Below, in pieces: positions 16,580-26,062 of a stretch of DNA of 41,917 nucleotides. The stretch is from positions 1 to 41,917 of the forward strand of contig CALLII010000021.1 of the NCBI GenBank assembly GCA_938009745.1. The letters run 5' to 3'. The stretch comes from an uncultured Flavobacteriales bacterium (lineage in GTDB: Bacteria; Bacteroidota; Bacteroidia; Flavobacteriales_D; CAJJDF01). The number at the start of each line of letters is the position of its first letter. Positions within the stretch are counted from its first letter, which is position 1. Below the pieces are notes generated by a model. It searched no databases. It saw only the letters and a list, made by a program, of their open reading frames with translations, and had not been told where the DNA came from. Position numbers and translations under genes: made by a program.

Positions 16580-17611
16580 ATGAAATATTTATCGATAGCA
16601 TTATTTGCACTTACAATAACTCTAAGCTCATGTACCAAAAAAGCTACTGAGACTTACGAACGTTTTTATTTTAGAAGTGATGGAGCCGACATTGCTGTGG
16701 AGGTTAATGGAAATATGGCTTCTAAAACATTTATACTTTTATTACACGGAGGCCCAGGTGGCGGAGGAGCTGCTTACAATGCAGGTTGGTATTCTGATCA
16801 GTTAGAAGAAGACTATGCAATGGTTTATATGGACCAAAGAGGAAACGGAGCATCACAGGGTAGTTATGACAAACAAGCTTTGACAATTGCTCAAAACTCG
16901 AAAGATGTATATGCGTTAGCTAAGTTTCTTAAAGCGAAATATGGAACTGACATCAGCTTATTTTTAGCTGGTCACAGTTGGGGTGGTTTAACAACTTGCC
17001 ATGCATTAGTAGAAACTGATATCCAACAAGAGCTAAAAGGGTGGATAGAAATAGATGGTGCTCATGATTTTGTAAAAAATGATATTGAGGCTATCAAATT
17101 ATTCTTGGTATTGGCTAATGAAAACATTACTGCAAACAAAAGTCTTGATTTTTGGAATCCTGTGCTCGAAAAAGTCTCTGCAATGGACACCAATAACATA
17201 ACTGATGAGGATAGAGGGTACTTAAACTCAACTGCTTTTTCTGCCGAATCACATCTTCCATTGTTAAGTTCAAGTCTTTCGGGTACATCTAGTAGTCATG
17301 GTTTATTAACAAATCCTGATTTAGGATTAGCCGTTAAGTTAGCCAACTCATTTGTAAACCCTATTCTTAATGAAGATTCACAGAAAAACCCTTTAACAAG
17401 TAGATTGGGAGAAATTACTATTCCAAGTCAATTTTTATGGGGGAAATATGATTTAGTTGTTCCGCCAGCCTTAGGTGTTTCGGCTTATAATTTGGTAAAC
17501 ACTCCATTTAAAGAAATACATATTTTTGATGGATCGGGTCATTCGCCAATGAATAATGAACCAGAGGCTTTTGTTAAAGTAATGAAGGAATTTATAGAAA
17601 AGTATAAGTAA
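16580..17611 (+). CDS. lipid-anchored alpha/beta hydrolase, proline-iminopeptidase-like
   Basis: A 343-residue hydrolase with a lipoprotein signal (lipobox LSSC, Cys18), so it is probably anchored in the envelope. It has the proline iminopeptidase (S33) marks HGGPG at 56-60 and MDQRGNGAS near 84-92, the nucleophile elbow GHSWGG with Ser133, an Asp in GKYDLVVPP and the His in GSGHSPMNNEPE. Family S33 enzymes release N-terminal residues from small peptides, though relatives act on other substrates. The 4-base gap from the preceding barrel gene suggests a shared transcript and perhaps a shared site in the envelope. Confidence 0.87.
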   Translation: MKYLSIALFALTITLSSCTKKATETYERFYFRSDGADIAVEVNGNMASKTFILLLHGGPGGGGAAYNAGWYSDQLEEDYAMVYMDQRGNGASQGSYDKQALTIAQNSKDVYALAKFLKAKYGTDISLFLAGHSWGGLTTCHALVETDIQQELKGWIEIDGAHDFVKNDIEAIKLFLVLANENITANKSLDFWNPVLEKVSAMDTNNITDEDRGYLNSTAFSAESHLPLLSSSLSGTSSSHGLLTNPDLGLAVKLANSFVNPILNEDSQKNPLTSRLGEITIPSQFLWGKYDLVVPPALGVSAYNLVNTPFKEIHIFDGSGHSPMNNEPEAFVKVMKEFIEKYK

Positions 17612-17638
17612 GAATACTGAAATTTAAGTCATTCCTTA

Positions 17639-19057
17639 CTACCTCATTCTTCGTTCATCTTGGTCAATTCGCGAGTCTCCACCTCCTACTCTCATATTTA
17701 CAAAGGCTTTCCAGTCTCTATTAAAGATTTCTCCTTGCATGGTAGAATGAATTAGCTCAAAATCTTGGTTAACAGCTGTTGAATTATAAAACACAAACAT
17801 TACGTTAGATTGATTATTAGCTTGATAGTAATGCCAAATAACATAAGGATAAGTTGCCTGCTCGTTCAATCGTTCTTCTATATCATTGGGCTTGCCATAT
17901 TTAATAAAAACACGACCCATATCAGTTTCGTAACCTCTTCTTATTTTGGTTCCGTATTTTTTTTCAGCTTCATAAACTAGTGCTCTGTATTTATTCCACT
18001 GAGCAATAGCATCTACTCCGTATCTTGACTGCCAAAAGCTAGCAAAGTAATTTTGCTTCATTTCATAGGTCAGTTTAGACTTATCTCCCTTAAGCACATT
18101 AAACTCAAAGCTATTACCAATTATAGACATTGACTCAAGAAAATAATCTATAGAATCTTCAAAAACTAAATAACTATTTTGCTGTTCTTCGCTTATTATT
18201 TTAGATGCTACTTGAATTTGGATATTGGTATTAACCCTTTGGATAAAAACCTTGTCCTTAGCAATTATTTTATTCGAAGAATCTCTTACTTCTACAACTA
18301 AATTATAATTTCCTGTTGGTAACTTACTAATATTAAAAACGCCCATTACAGGAGTGATTTGATTAAGCATTTTTACAGAGCGTTTAAGATAATTAGGTAA
18401 TATTTTGTTTCCGTAATACGTCTCAACATATTGTTTTACAAGCACTTTAGGTTTAGATTGTTGGTTGTTATAAACCTCAAAATAATAGGCTAATTTTTCT
18501 ACATCAGTTGGTAAATAGTTAGAAATCATTGGGTAGATATCGAATCCAGACTTAGAGAACTCATTCTTGTTTTCCTTATCAGTTTTCTTAAAATAATCTA
18601 TTAATTCAATATCCGAAACATTAATCTTATTGTCGTAACTATCTATATTTATAGTTCTTGAGGTTAATGTTGGAATCCTTAAACTATCGTTTAAATCTAC
18701 CACCTCAATTTCTACTTGGTAATATCCTGGTTTCAAAACAAATCTTTGTTGATCTTTAAAATCAACAGCAATACTATCTTTTAATTCAGGACCAAGAACC
18801 TTATATTTCTTAAAATCAAGAATTTCACCTCCTTGCTTAATGTACTGTGTCACAAGCAATCTTGCTTGTAAAACTGGATTTTCAGCACTTTTATATTTTA
18901 AAGAGGATGAAACAAAAGATAAATAACTCTCAATATAAATCTCTTTGCTTGGAGCCATAAACTGCTTGTAATTAAATATAGCTTGCACTCCAGAAACTCC
19001 TTTGAAAGAGATAAACAGAAATAATATTAGGGCAGTTATTTTAAAAGTTTTAGTCAT
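17639..19057 (-). CDS. GWxTD domain-containing protein
   Basis: A 472-residue exported protein with an N-terminal signal peptide (FKITALILFLFISFKGVSG). The long middle is a series of beta-rich segments. The C-terminal third (about 330-472) carries the GWxTD-type domain, with FWQSRYG, a segment YETDMGRVFIKYGKPNDIEE and the YPYVIWHYYQANN strand followed by FVFYN. The family is widespread in Bacteroidota and has no established function. Its start overlaps the ispH stop by 8 bases, so translation is probably coupled. It converges with the hydrolase gene ending at 17611. Confidence 0.85.
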   Translation of the reverse strand: MTKTFKITALILFLFISFKGVSGVQAIFNYKQFMAPSKEIYIESYLSFVSSSLKYKSAENPVLQARLLVTQYIKQGGEILDFKKYKVLGPELKDSIAVDFKDQQRFVLKPGYYQVEIEVVDLNDSLRIPTLTSRTINIDSYDNKINVSDIELIDYFKKTDKENKNEFSKSGFDIYPMISNYLPTDVEKLAYYFEVYNNQQSKPKVLVKQYVETYYGNKILPNYLKRSVKMLNQITPVMGVFNISKLPTGNYNLVVEVRDSSNKIIAKDKVFIQRVNTNIQIQVASKIISEEQQNSYLVFEDSIDYFLESMSIIGNSFEFNVLKGDKSKLTYEMKQNYFASFWQSRYGVDAIAQWNKYRALVYEAEKKYGTKIRRGYETDMGRVFIKYGKPNDIEERLNEQATYPYVIWHYYQANNQSNVMFVFYNSTAVNQDFELIHSTMQGEIFNRDWKAFVNMRVGGGDSRIDQDERRMR

Positions 19058-20237
19058 TGGTAAGCGTTACAATTTTTTCTATTACTTCATTCAGTACACT
19101 ATCAGGGCAAGATGCACCACAGGTAATGATTACACGTAATTTTCTATTATCGAATTTAGAAATAAAATCTGTAGTTTTCTCTACATTCTCGTGAATATCA
19201 AAGTGATTTATACAAGTCCTACTTTCTATTCTGGAGGCATTTTGAACAAAAAAGGTGTCGAATTTTTGCTCCAACAGCTCTACTAAATGCATGGTGTTAG
19301 AACTATTATACCCTCCAACAACTACTGCAAAGTCACCCTCTTCCTTCATTAGCTCCAAAGTAGCAGACTGATTGTCGTTAGTTGCATAACACAATGTGTC
19401 ACGGGTATCGGCAAAATGATTTTTAATATTTTCCTCTCCATGTATTTCAATCATTTTATCTTTAAAATACTGCGAAATAGCATGTGTTTCTGAAGCTAAC
19501 ATAGTAGTTTGGTTCACCACTCCTACCTTTTTCAAATCCTCAAAAGGATTAAAGCCTTCAGAATATTTTCCTTCAAAAAAAGAATAAAAGTCTTTCTCCG
19601 GCAATTGCTTATCAATGAACTTAGCTAATAATTTAGCCTCCTCCATATTTTTTACAATTATCGTTTTTCCATTTGCACTACTGTGCGAAAAAGTAGCTCT
19701 AGTCTCTTCATGACTTGCTTTTCCGTGAACAATAATGGTATAATCATCTTGCCCCAATTTCTCAGAACGGTTCCAAACTTTTTCTACAAACGGGCAAGTC
19801 GTATCAAATGCTTTTCCAATTATATTCTTGGATTTAAGAATAGCTTCAATTTCTAGTGTAGTCCCAAAAGCAGGAATCAAAACAATGTCATCACTAGTTA
19901 TCGTATCCCAAGGAATTAGTTGAGAACCATGGGTATCCATTATAAATCTAATCCCTCTTTCTTGCAAATCTGCATTTACATTAGGATTATGAATCATTTG
20001 GCTAAGTAGATAAATATTTTTATCGGGATATTGATCCAGAACTGTATATACTTTCTCTACTGCATTCTCTACACCAAAACAAAAGCCAAAATGACGAGCA
20101 AGAACAAAATCTACTTTATCAAACTCAAGCACAGAAGGAGAAAAGTCTTTTTTCATTCTATCTGCAAGCCTTCTTTTTTCTTTTATTTCGCCAATAATAC
20201 CTGATTTATATTGAGCGGGAATATCAAATTTTTTCAA
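19050..20237 (-). CDS. ispH: 4-hydroxy-3-methylbut-2-enyl diphosphate reductase
   Basis: A 395-residue iron-sulfur enzyme that completes the MEP isoprenoid pathway, reducing HMBPP to IPP and DMAPP. All three cluster cysteines are visible: ARHFGFCFGVENAVEK, TTCPFVEKVWNRSE and ITCGASCPDSVLNEV. Substrate-site motifs HGKASHEETRATFSH and QTTMLASET are present. It is about 80 residues longer than the E. coli enzyme, partly from an N-terminal extension, as usual in Flavobacteriia. The start is a TTG at 20237 giving KKFDIPAQYKSG, which matches the family's N-terminal extension. No suitable ATG is nearby. It is divergent from the permease gene at 20308. Confidence 0.94.
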   Translation of the reverse strand: MKKFDIPAQYKSGIIGEIKEKRRLADRMKKDFSPSVLEFDKVDFVLARHFGFCFGVENAVEKVYTVLDQYPDKNIYLLSQMIHNPNVNADLQERGIRFIMDTHGSQLIPWDTITSDDIVLIPAFGTTLEIEAILKSKNIIGKAFDTTCPFVEKVWNRSEKLGQDDYTIIVHGKASHEETRATFSHSSANGKTIIVKNMEEAKLLAKFIDKQLPEKDFYSFFEGKYSEGFNPFEDLKKVGVVNQTTMLASETHAISQYFKDKMIEIHGEENIKNHFADTRDTLCYATNDNQSATLELMKEEGDFAVVVGGYNSSNTMHLVELLEQKFDTFFVQNASRIESRTCINHFDIHENVEKTTDFISKFDNRKLRVIITCGASCPDSVLNEVIEKIVTLTND

Positions 20238-20307
20238 TGGTCAATCTATTTTTTATGGTAAAACAGCTTTTCTTACGTACTTTTAAGAATCACTGTTAAA
20301 TTCAAGT

Positions 20308-21369
20308 ATGAAATTACAAAAAATTGGTCTGATATTCTTTATTATATTCTGCATAATTGCACTGCTGATAATAGCAAAAGGAATCATTCTTCCTTTAATA
20401 CTAGCTATATTTTTATGGTTTATTATTAAGGAAATAAGAGAGTTTATGGATAAAGCCAGTTGGGTAGAAACAAAAATTCCTCGTTGGATTAAAACTGTAC
20501 TTGCCTCAGTTACCATACTTTTTATAATAGGATTAATCTCCAATTTAATCATTTCTAATGTACAAGGATTGTATGATGAAATACCAAAATACCAAGTTAA
20601 TTTGGAAAAAGTATCGGCTAAAATTGAAACAAAATTTGGTCTAAACATTGGCGAAAACATCAATAATTTTATTGGAGAAATAAACCTTACTTCTATCGGT
20701 AAAAATTTATTAGATTCCTTTTCTGAGCTGTTTTCTAGCACATTTATGATATTGCTTTATCTTATTTTTATTTTGATGGAAGAAACCAGTTTTTTGAATA
20801 AATTGAAAGCAGTTTATGAAAAACCAAATGAATTTGAAGAAGTAAATACCTTACTTATCGAAATTGATAAATCACTAAGTAAATACATCTCTATCAAAAC
20901 ATTACTAAGTATTATCACAGCAGTATTGAGTTATATTGTGCTAAAACTAATAGGAATTGACTTTGCCTTTTTCTGGGCAGCTTGTATTTTTATACTCAAC
21001 TTTATTCCTTCTATTGGCTCGCTCATTGCTACCCTATTCCCAGCAATTATGGCATTGGTACAATATGGCGGAACAGATTTTACTCCTTTTATATTGGTGG
21101 TAGTTTTTGTTGGGGCAATTCAGCTATTAGTAGGTAATTTTTTAGAGCCAAAAATGATGGGAAATTCATTAAATATAAGCTCGCTAGTTGTAATTTTATC
21201 ACTAAGTATTTGGGGAGCAATTTGGGGAATAATAGGCATGGTACTTTCGGTTCCAATTACAGTTATGATGATTTTAATTTTTTCTAAAATTAAAGGAACA
21301 AGAGATGTAGCGATTTTACTCTCAGAAAAAGGAACAATTAACAATATAAATCCTGACGAAAATGAATAA
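20308..21369 (+). CDS. AI-2E family (PerM-type) transporter
   Basis: A 353-residue inner-membrane protein of the AI-2E/UPF0118 family. It has paired N-terminal helices, a soluble helical region (about 85-145), then several helices with the conserved motif NFIPSIGSLIATLFPAI and the later NFLEPKMMG segment. Members are linked to autoinducer-2 export or Na+/H+ exchange, but most are uncharacterised, so the substrate is open. Its stop overlaps the start of the PqiA-like gene by 8 bases. A near-match promoter box (TACTTTTA, 20278-20285) precedes it. Confidence 0.88.
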   Translation: MKLQKIGLIFFIIFCIIALLIIAKGIILPLILAIFLWFIIKEIREFMDKASWVETKIPRWIKTVLASVTILFIIGLISNLIISNVQGLYDEIPKYQVNLEKVSAKIETKFGLNIGENINNFIGEINLTSIGKNLLDSFSELFSSTFMILLYLIFILMEETSFLNKLKAVYEKPNEFEEVNTLLIEIDKSLSKYISIKTLLSIITAVLSYIVLKLIGIDFAFFWAACIFILNFIPSIGSLIATLFPAIMALVQYGGTDFTPFILVVVFVGAIQLLVGNFLEPKMMGNSLNISSLVVILSLSIWGAIWGIIGMVLSVPITVMMILIFSKIKGTRDVAILLSEKGTINNINPDENE

Positions 21370-22237
21370 AGCTTTTGTACTTATCCTTTCATTTTTTTTC
21401 ATTGCTTCGATATTTTTAGGAAATAAACTCCACCAAGATATCGAAAAATTTCAGAGATACAAGTTAGCTTACACCAGTGAACTAAACTTTGAGAACAGCC
21501 TACTTGATGTTGCTGGATATTTAGATTCGAGTTCTTGGAATAAGGCACAAGAGAACGCCAAAGAAGCAAGAAAAAAATCAATCCTTGCAAAACAATCAGC
21601 TAACTTTTATGGAGCAATCACTGGAGTTTTCATCCTGATATTTGGTTTATTTTTCTTTTTTATTTATCAAAAAAATAAAATATATTTTACCCAATTTGGA
21701 GTAGTAATTTTATCTTGCTCATTAGTTTTATTAGGAATAGGAATAACAATGCCTTTCATTGAAATTGGTGCTTACATGCGTGATTTAAATGTTGGTGGGA
21801 TTAAAACTTTTGATGGAAAAATGTACTTCTTTTACCAATGTAAATCGGTTCTAGGTCTTATTTCTACTTTATTTCAAAGTAATAATTTAATCGTGGGAAT
21901 AGCTATTCTCTTATTTAGTGTTCTTAACCCACTTTTAAAGCTCAGCTTATATTTCATCTATCTAATTTCTAACTCTTTAAGTAAACAAGAGAGATTAATT
22001 AAGGTGATAACATTTATAGGAAAATACAGCATGGCAGATGTATATGTAGCTGCCTGTTTCCTTGCTTTTTTATCCTTTAGTAATCTTAATACGGGTGTAA
22101 AAACTGAAAGCTCTACTCTTTTGGGGCTTTATTTCTTTTTAGGATACTGTATTTTATCAATTGCTTCGCATTACTTTATAGTTAAAAAACAGAGTTTCTT
22201 AAACCATGATGAAGGATCAATTCTGGATAAAAAATAA
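21362..22237 (+). CDS. membrane protein with PqiA (paraquat-inducible protein A) domain
   Basis: A 291-residue membrane protein. An N-terminal helix and a short charged segment precede a second helix (about 78-103), then a four-helix PqiA-type domain (about 110-280). I recognise it from ILLFSVLNPLLKL and GKYSMADVYVAACFL, the counterpart of the KWSMxDVFxVA motif. In E. coli, PqiA works with the MCE protein PqiB in lipid transport between membranes. No MCE gene is present here, and the partner appears to be the permease gene it overlaps by 8 bases. Function is therefore inferred only as membrane or lipid related. Confidence 0.75.
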   Translation: MNKAFVLILSFFFIASIFLGNKLHQDIEKFQRYKLAYTSELNFENSLLDVAGYLDSSSWNKAQENAKEARKKSILAKQSANFYGAITGVFILIFGLFFFFIYQKNKIYFTQFGVVILSCSLVLLGIGITMPFIEIGAYMRDLNVGGIKTFDGKMYFFYQCKSVLGLISTLFQSNNLIVGIAILLFSVLNPLLKLSLYFIYLISNSLSKQERLIKVITFIGKYSMADVYVAACFLAFLSFSNLNTGVKTESSTLLGLYFFLGYCILSIASHYFIVKKQSFLNHDEGSILDKK

Positions 22238-22251
22238 CGTAAACTTAACTT

Positions 22252-22297
22252 AAAACTCTTCTAAATAAGGAGCTATGAGACTAAGAGAGTTTTTTTA
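22252..22297 (+). terminator. probable rho-independent terminator after the PqiA-like gene
   Basis: Arms AAAACTCT (22252-22259) and AGAGTTTT (22286-22293) pair, and a T-rich tract follows. The loop of about 26 nt is long, which lowers confidence. It lies 14 bases after the stop. Confidence 0.45.
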
Positions 22298-22347
22298 TCT
22301 CATTTTTTTTCTTACCTTGAAGTCAATAATTTTTATAAAACACATAC

Positions 22348-23418
22348 ATGAAAAAAGTAATTTTAATCGCCCTAACATTTGCATTTCTTTTGGTGTCCTC
22401 AATCTCTTTTGGACAAACAAGTAAAAAGACCAAACTTATACAAGAAGGAATAGCACTTCATGATGCTAAAAAGTACAAACAAGCCATCAAAAAATATGAT
22501 GCATCATTAAAAATTGATGATGAAAATATTAGCGCTTGGTATGAAAAGGCATTAAGTTATTATGCTTGGGGAAAATACCAAGAGGCAATTGATGCATGTA
22601 AACAAGCCAAAAAAGTAGATCCTGAGTCGGAAACTATGAAACAAGTTTATATGATTGAAGCCAATTGCTGGGATGATATGGGTGAACCAGACAAAGCGAT
22701 TGATATCTACGAAAAAGGAATTGATGCTTTCCCTGATTATCACATGCTATATTTCAATAAAGGAATTACAGAAATACAAAATGATAAGTTAGATGATTGC
22801 AATGAAAGTTTTAAAAAAGCAATAGAACTAGAACCCGATCACTCTGGTTCATACAATGGATTAGCAGTATTCAATAGCATTAGAGGAAACAAAATTCCTA
22901 AAATATTTATGCTATCAAGATATTTAATTATTTCACCTACAAGCTCTCGTGCCCCAGATAACTTGATAAAATTAGAAGAAATAACTACTAAAGCTGCTAC
23001 AAAAACTGGAAGAAATTCTGTGTCTATATCTTTAGAGAGTTTTTCTGTAGAGGATGAAGATTCTACAGTTGTAAAGGAAGATGACTTTTCGTCAATGGAA
23101 CTTACATTGGCTTTAACAAGTGCCATGAACCTCACTGATAAAAGCAGAAAAGAAACTGATGCTGATAGAATGGCAACATTGTTTGGAAAACTTTGTGACA
23201 TGCTAAAAGAAAACCAAGAAGGACAAATTGGTTACTATTGGGAAAGATATGTTCCCTATTTCTTAGAAATGCAAGAAGAAGGAATGCTTGAGACTTTTGC
23301 TTATATCGCTTATGCATCTAGCACAAACAAAAAAATCCAGAAATGGCTTAAAAACAATGGAGATAAAATTAAAAAGTTTTACAATTGGGATGATGCCTAC
23401 GAATGGAAAAACGTTTAG
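22348..23418 (+). CDS. exported tetratricopeptide-repeat protein
   Basis: A 356-residue protein with a signal peptide (MKKVILIALTFAFLLVSSIS, with a cleavable FGQ just after). Residues about 30-170 form four or more TPR units, for example NISAWYEKALSYYAWGKYQE and HMLYFNKGITEIQNDKLDDC. The C-terminal half is helical and acidic, contains an S/E/D-rich stretch near 225-245, and matches no domain I know. It probably acts as a periplasmic scaffold. It differs from the shorter TPR protein at 14301 in its C-terminal domain. Confidence 0.82.
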   Translation: MKKVILIALTFAFLLVSSISFGQTSKKTKLIQEGIALHDAKKYKQAIKKYDASLKIDDENISAWYEKALSYYAWGKYQEAIDACKQAKKVDPESETMKQVYMIEANCWDDMGEPDKAIDIYEKGIDAFPDYHMLYFNKGITEIQNDKLDDCNESFKKAIELEPDHSGSYNGLAVFNSIRGNKIPKIFMLSRYLIISPTSSRAPDNLIKLEEITTKAATKTGRNSVSISLESFSVEDEDSTVVKEDDFSSMELTLALTSAMNLTDKSRKETDADRMATLFGKLCDMLKENQEGQIGYYWERYVPYFLEMQEEGMLETFAYIAYASSTNKKIQKWLKNNGDKIKKFYNWDDAYEWKNV

Positions 23419-23466
23419 ATTTTAATTCTTTATTAATCATATTCTAATATTGTCTAACTTAGATTT

Positions 23467-24183
23467 ATGAAACTAGACATTTTAGCCTTTGCCGCTCACC
23501 CAGATGATATTGAACTTGCTTGTAGCGGAACTCTTATTAAACAAATTAAAAATGGAAGTAAAGTCGGTATTATCGACCTTACTGAAGGAGAATTGGGTTC
23601 CAGAGGAAGCCGAGAACTTAGGTATAAAGAAGCTGCTAATGCAACTAAAGTAATTGGAAATGTAGTTAGAGAAAACCTGAATCTTGGTGATGGATTTTTT
23701 GAAGTAGATGAGAAATCAATGATGAAGGTTATTGAAATGATTCGAAAATACCAACCAGAAATTATTCTTTGTAATGCAATAAGCGATCGCCACCCTGATC
23801 ATGCAAGAGGAAGCGAACTAGTTAAAAGAGCAGCTTTCCTTTCTGGATTAGTAAAGATTGAAACTTGTGTTGACGGTAAGCCTCAAGAAAAGTGGAGACC
23901 AAAACAAGTATTCCATTACATACAAGACGAATACATTGAACCTGATTTTGTAATTGATATTACAGATGAAATGGAAAGCAAAATGAAATCAATTTTAGCT
24001 TACTCTTCACAATTTTTTAATCCTGAAAGTAAAGAACCTCAAACACCTATTTCATCTCAGGAGTTTATGGATTTTTTGGATGGAAGAGCTCGTCAATTTG
24101 GACGAACCATTGGAGCAAAATATGGAGAAGGGTTTACGAGTTCTAATCCAATTTCTGTGAAATCATTGAATGATATTATATAA
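23467..24183 (+). CDS. bshB1: bacillithiol biosynthesis deacetylase BshB1
   Basis: A 238-residue zinc deacetylase of the LmbE/PIG-L family. It removes the acetyl group from GlcNAc-malate in the synthesis of bacillithiol, a low-molecular-weight thiol. Zinc-site residues are visible in AAHPDDIE (His11, Asp14) and SDRHPDH (His112). LTEGELGSRGSRELRYKEA is the BshB1-type segment that separates it from general LmbE proteins. bshA and bshC are not in this window. The CYTH gene follows 3 bases after its stop, so they are likely co-transcribed. Confidence 0.9.
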   Translation: MKLDILAFAAHPDDIELACSGTLIKQIKNGSKVGIIDLTEGELGSRGSRELRYKEAANATKVIGNVVRENLNLGDGFFEVDEKSMMKVIEMIRKYQPEIILCNAISDRHPDHARGSELVKRAAFLSGLVKIETCVDGKPQEKWRPKQVFHYIQDEYIEPDFVIDITDEMESKMKSILAYSSQFFNPESKEPQTPISSQEFMDFLDGRARQFGRTIGAKYGEGFTSSNPISVKSLNDII

Positions 24184-24186
24184 ACT

Positions 24187-24654
24187 ATGCCTCAAGAAAT
24201 TGAAAGAAAATTCTTAGTTAAAAATGATTCTTGGAAAGCTGAAGCTTATAAATCAATTACAATTAAACAAGGATATTTAAATTCAAATCCAGACCGAACT
24301 GTAAGGGTAAGAATTACTAACGAAAAAGCTTACCTCACTATTAAAAGTAAATCCCAAGGAATATCAAGGCAGGAATTTGAATACGAAATCCCTTTGGATG
24401 AAGCCAAAGAACTAATTAATCTTTGCGAAAAGCCATTAATTGAAAAGACCAGACATAAAGTAAAACAAGGAATTCACACCTGGGAAGTTGATGTTTTTGA
24501 TGGAAAAAACAAAGGATTAATTATAGCTGAGATAGAATTATCTGACGAGGAAGAAAGCTTTGACAAACCCAATTGGATTGGAAAAGAAGTGAGTGATGAT
24601 AACCGATACTTTAATTCGAATTTGATTGCAAAGCCATTTATTTATTGGGAGTAA
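24187..24654 (+). CDS. CYTH domain protein (triphosphatase-like)
   Basis: A 155-residue single-domain protein of the CYTH superfamily. It opens with the diagnostic EIERKFLV motif (residues 4-11), followed by basic and acidic strands of the triphosphate tunnel (RTVRVRI, AYLTIKSKS, EFEYEIP, TRHKV, WEVDVFDG, IAEIEL). Such proteins hydrolyse inorganic triphosphate or related compounds, and some are class IV adenylate cyclases. Triphosphatase is the likelier role for this short bacterial form. It follows bshB1 closely with no obvious functional link. Confidence 0.88.
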   Translation: MPQEIERKFLVKNDSWKAEAYKSITIKQGYLNSNPDRTVRVRITNEKAYLTIKSKSQGISRQEFEYEIPLDEAKELINLCEKPLIEKTRHKVKQGIHTWEVDVFDGKNKGLIIAEIELSDEEESFDKPNWIGKEVSDDNRYFNSNLIAKPFIYWE

Positions 24655-24737
24655 TAACCCTTAAAACCAATCTAATTCTTGGCTAAATAGCCTATCAATT
24701 CTTATCTTGTTCTTTTAATAGATTCTAAAACCGAATT

Positions 24738-26045
24738 ATGATAAAAGAATACGTTATTTCCCCATTCCAAAAATTTGTAAAAATTGAAAGCTTTAGTGGA
24801 ATACTCCTTTTTAGCGCAACAATCCTTGCCATGATTTGGGCAAACTCGGCTTGGGCAGAAAGCTATACCGATTTATGGAATTATAAAGTTGGTATTACCT
24901 CAGAAGGTTTTGAACTAAAAAAACCACTTATCCTTTGGATTAATGATGGATTAATGGCTTTATTTTTCCTGCTTATTGGTCTCGAAATCAAGAGAGAACT
25001 AATGATAGGAGAACTTAACTCTATTCGTAAAGCTACATTCCCTCTGTTTGCTGCAATTGGTGGTATGTTTGCTCCATTAGCTGTATTTCTTTTACTTAAT
25101 AGTAATCCTGAAACAGAAGCTGGATGGGGAATTCCTATGGCTACTGATATCGCATTTACGCTTGCAATAATTAAGTTATTAGGAAAAAGCGTTCCTCTTA
25201 GTCTTAAAATATTCCTAACTGCTTTTGCCATTGTAGATGATTTAGGTGCAATTCTGGTTATAGCCATTTTCTATAGCGGAGGAATTGAATGGACTCTTAT
25301 TATGTATGCACTAGCTTTATTTGCATTCTTAATGTTGTTATCTTGGAGGGGATATTATTTTAAATATATAACTCTAGTAATAGGTGTTATTGTTTGGTAT
25401 TTATTCTTGAAAGCAGGAATACACCCAACTATTGCTGGAGTTTTAATTGCATTTACAATACCTATCAGAAGAAAAGTACAAACCATAAATTTTGAAACAG
25501 AACTAAAAAGAATATCTGATAAAATAGTAAAAGAAGACAATCCTGAAAATCCTATTCTTACAAAGTATCAATTGGAGGAAATTGATAATTTGGATGAATT
25601 AACAGAGAGTTTCAATTCTCCCCTACAACACATGGAGCATAAATTACATAGCTTTTCTGCTTATTTCATCATGCCAGTTTTTGCCTTAGCTAATGCTGGA
25701 GTTGCATTTAGTATGGATATGTATCTTGACTGGTCGTTAATTTTAAATATTGTATTAGCACTATTTGTAGGAAAATTGATTGGTATTACAGCTCTATCAT
25801 GGCTAAGTATAAAACTAAAACTTGCCGAACTTCCAGATAACGTTAATTTCACTCAAATTGCAGGAGTTGCAATACTAGCTGGAGTAGGTTTTACCATGTC
25901 AATTTTTATTGCCAACTTAGCATTTTTCGAAAACTTTGAATGTATTGATTCTGCAAAAGTTGGAATTATTATTGGCTCGCTTATTTCTGGAATTGTTGGC
26001 TTTTTAATTTTAAAATATAGCGGAGAAAAAGAATATCCTCAGTAA
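24738..26045 (+). CDS. nhaA: Na+/H+ antiporter NhaA
   Basis: A 435-residue inner-membrane antiporter with about twelve helices. It exports Na+ in exchange for protons and supports pH and salt homeostasis. The key motifs are intact: IPMATDIAFTLAI with Asp137, and AFAIVDDLGAILVIA with the ion-binding pair Asp167-Asp168. The loop after helix 8 is enlarged and charged (about residues 250-295), longer than in E. coli NhaA. It begins 83 bases after the CYTH gene. It would suit a marine or salt-tolerant habitat, which is inference. Confidence 0.94.
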   Translation: MIKEYVISPFQKFVKIESFSGILLFSATILAMIWANSAWAESYTDLWNYKVGITSEGFELKKPLILWINDGLMALFFLLIGLEIKRELMIGELNSIRKATFPLFAAIGGMFAPLAVFLLLNSNPETEAGWGIPMATDIAFTLAIIKLLGKSVPLSLKIFLTAFAIVDDLGAILVIAIFYSGGIEWTLIMYALALFAFLMLLSWRGYYFKYITLVIGVIVWYLFLKAGIHPTIAGVLIAFTIPIRRKVQTINFETELKRISDKIVKEDNPENPILTKYQLEEIDNLDELTESFNSPLQHMEHKLHSFSAYFIMPVFALANAGVAFSMDMYLDWSLILNIVLALFVGKLIGITALSWLSIKLKLAELPDNVNFTQIAGVAILAGVGFTMSIFIANLAFFENFECIDSAKVGIIIGSLISGIVGFLILKYSGEKEYPQ

Positions 26046-26062
26046 TCTAAAACCCAAAAATA

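Noticed and set aside
20283-20741. Antisense open frame of about 152 codons over the start of the PerM-type gene
   Set aside because: Opposite a clear membrane protein gene. The Ile/Ser/Asn-rich translation has no family features.
24681-24692. Palindrome GGCTAAATAGCC upstream of nhaA
   Set aside because: Five-base arms and a 2-base loop are too short to call an operator or terminator, and no matching regulator is nearby.
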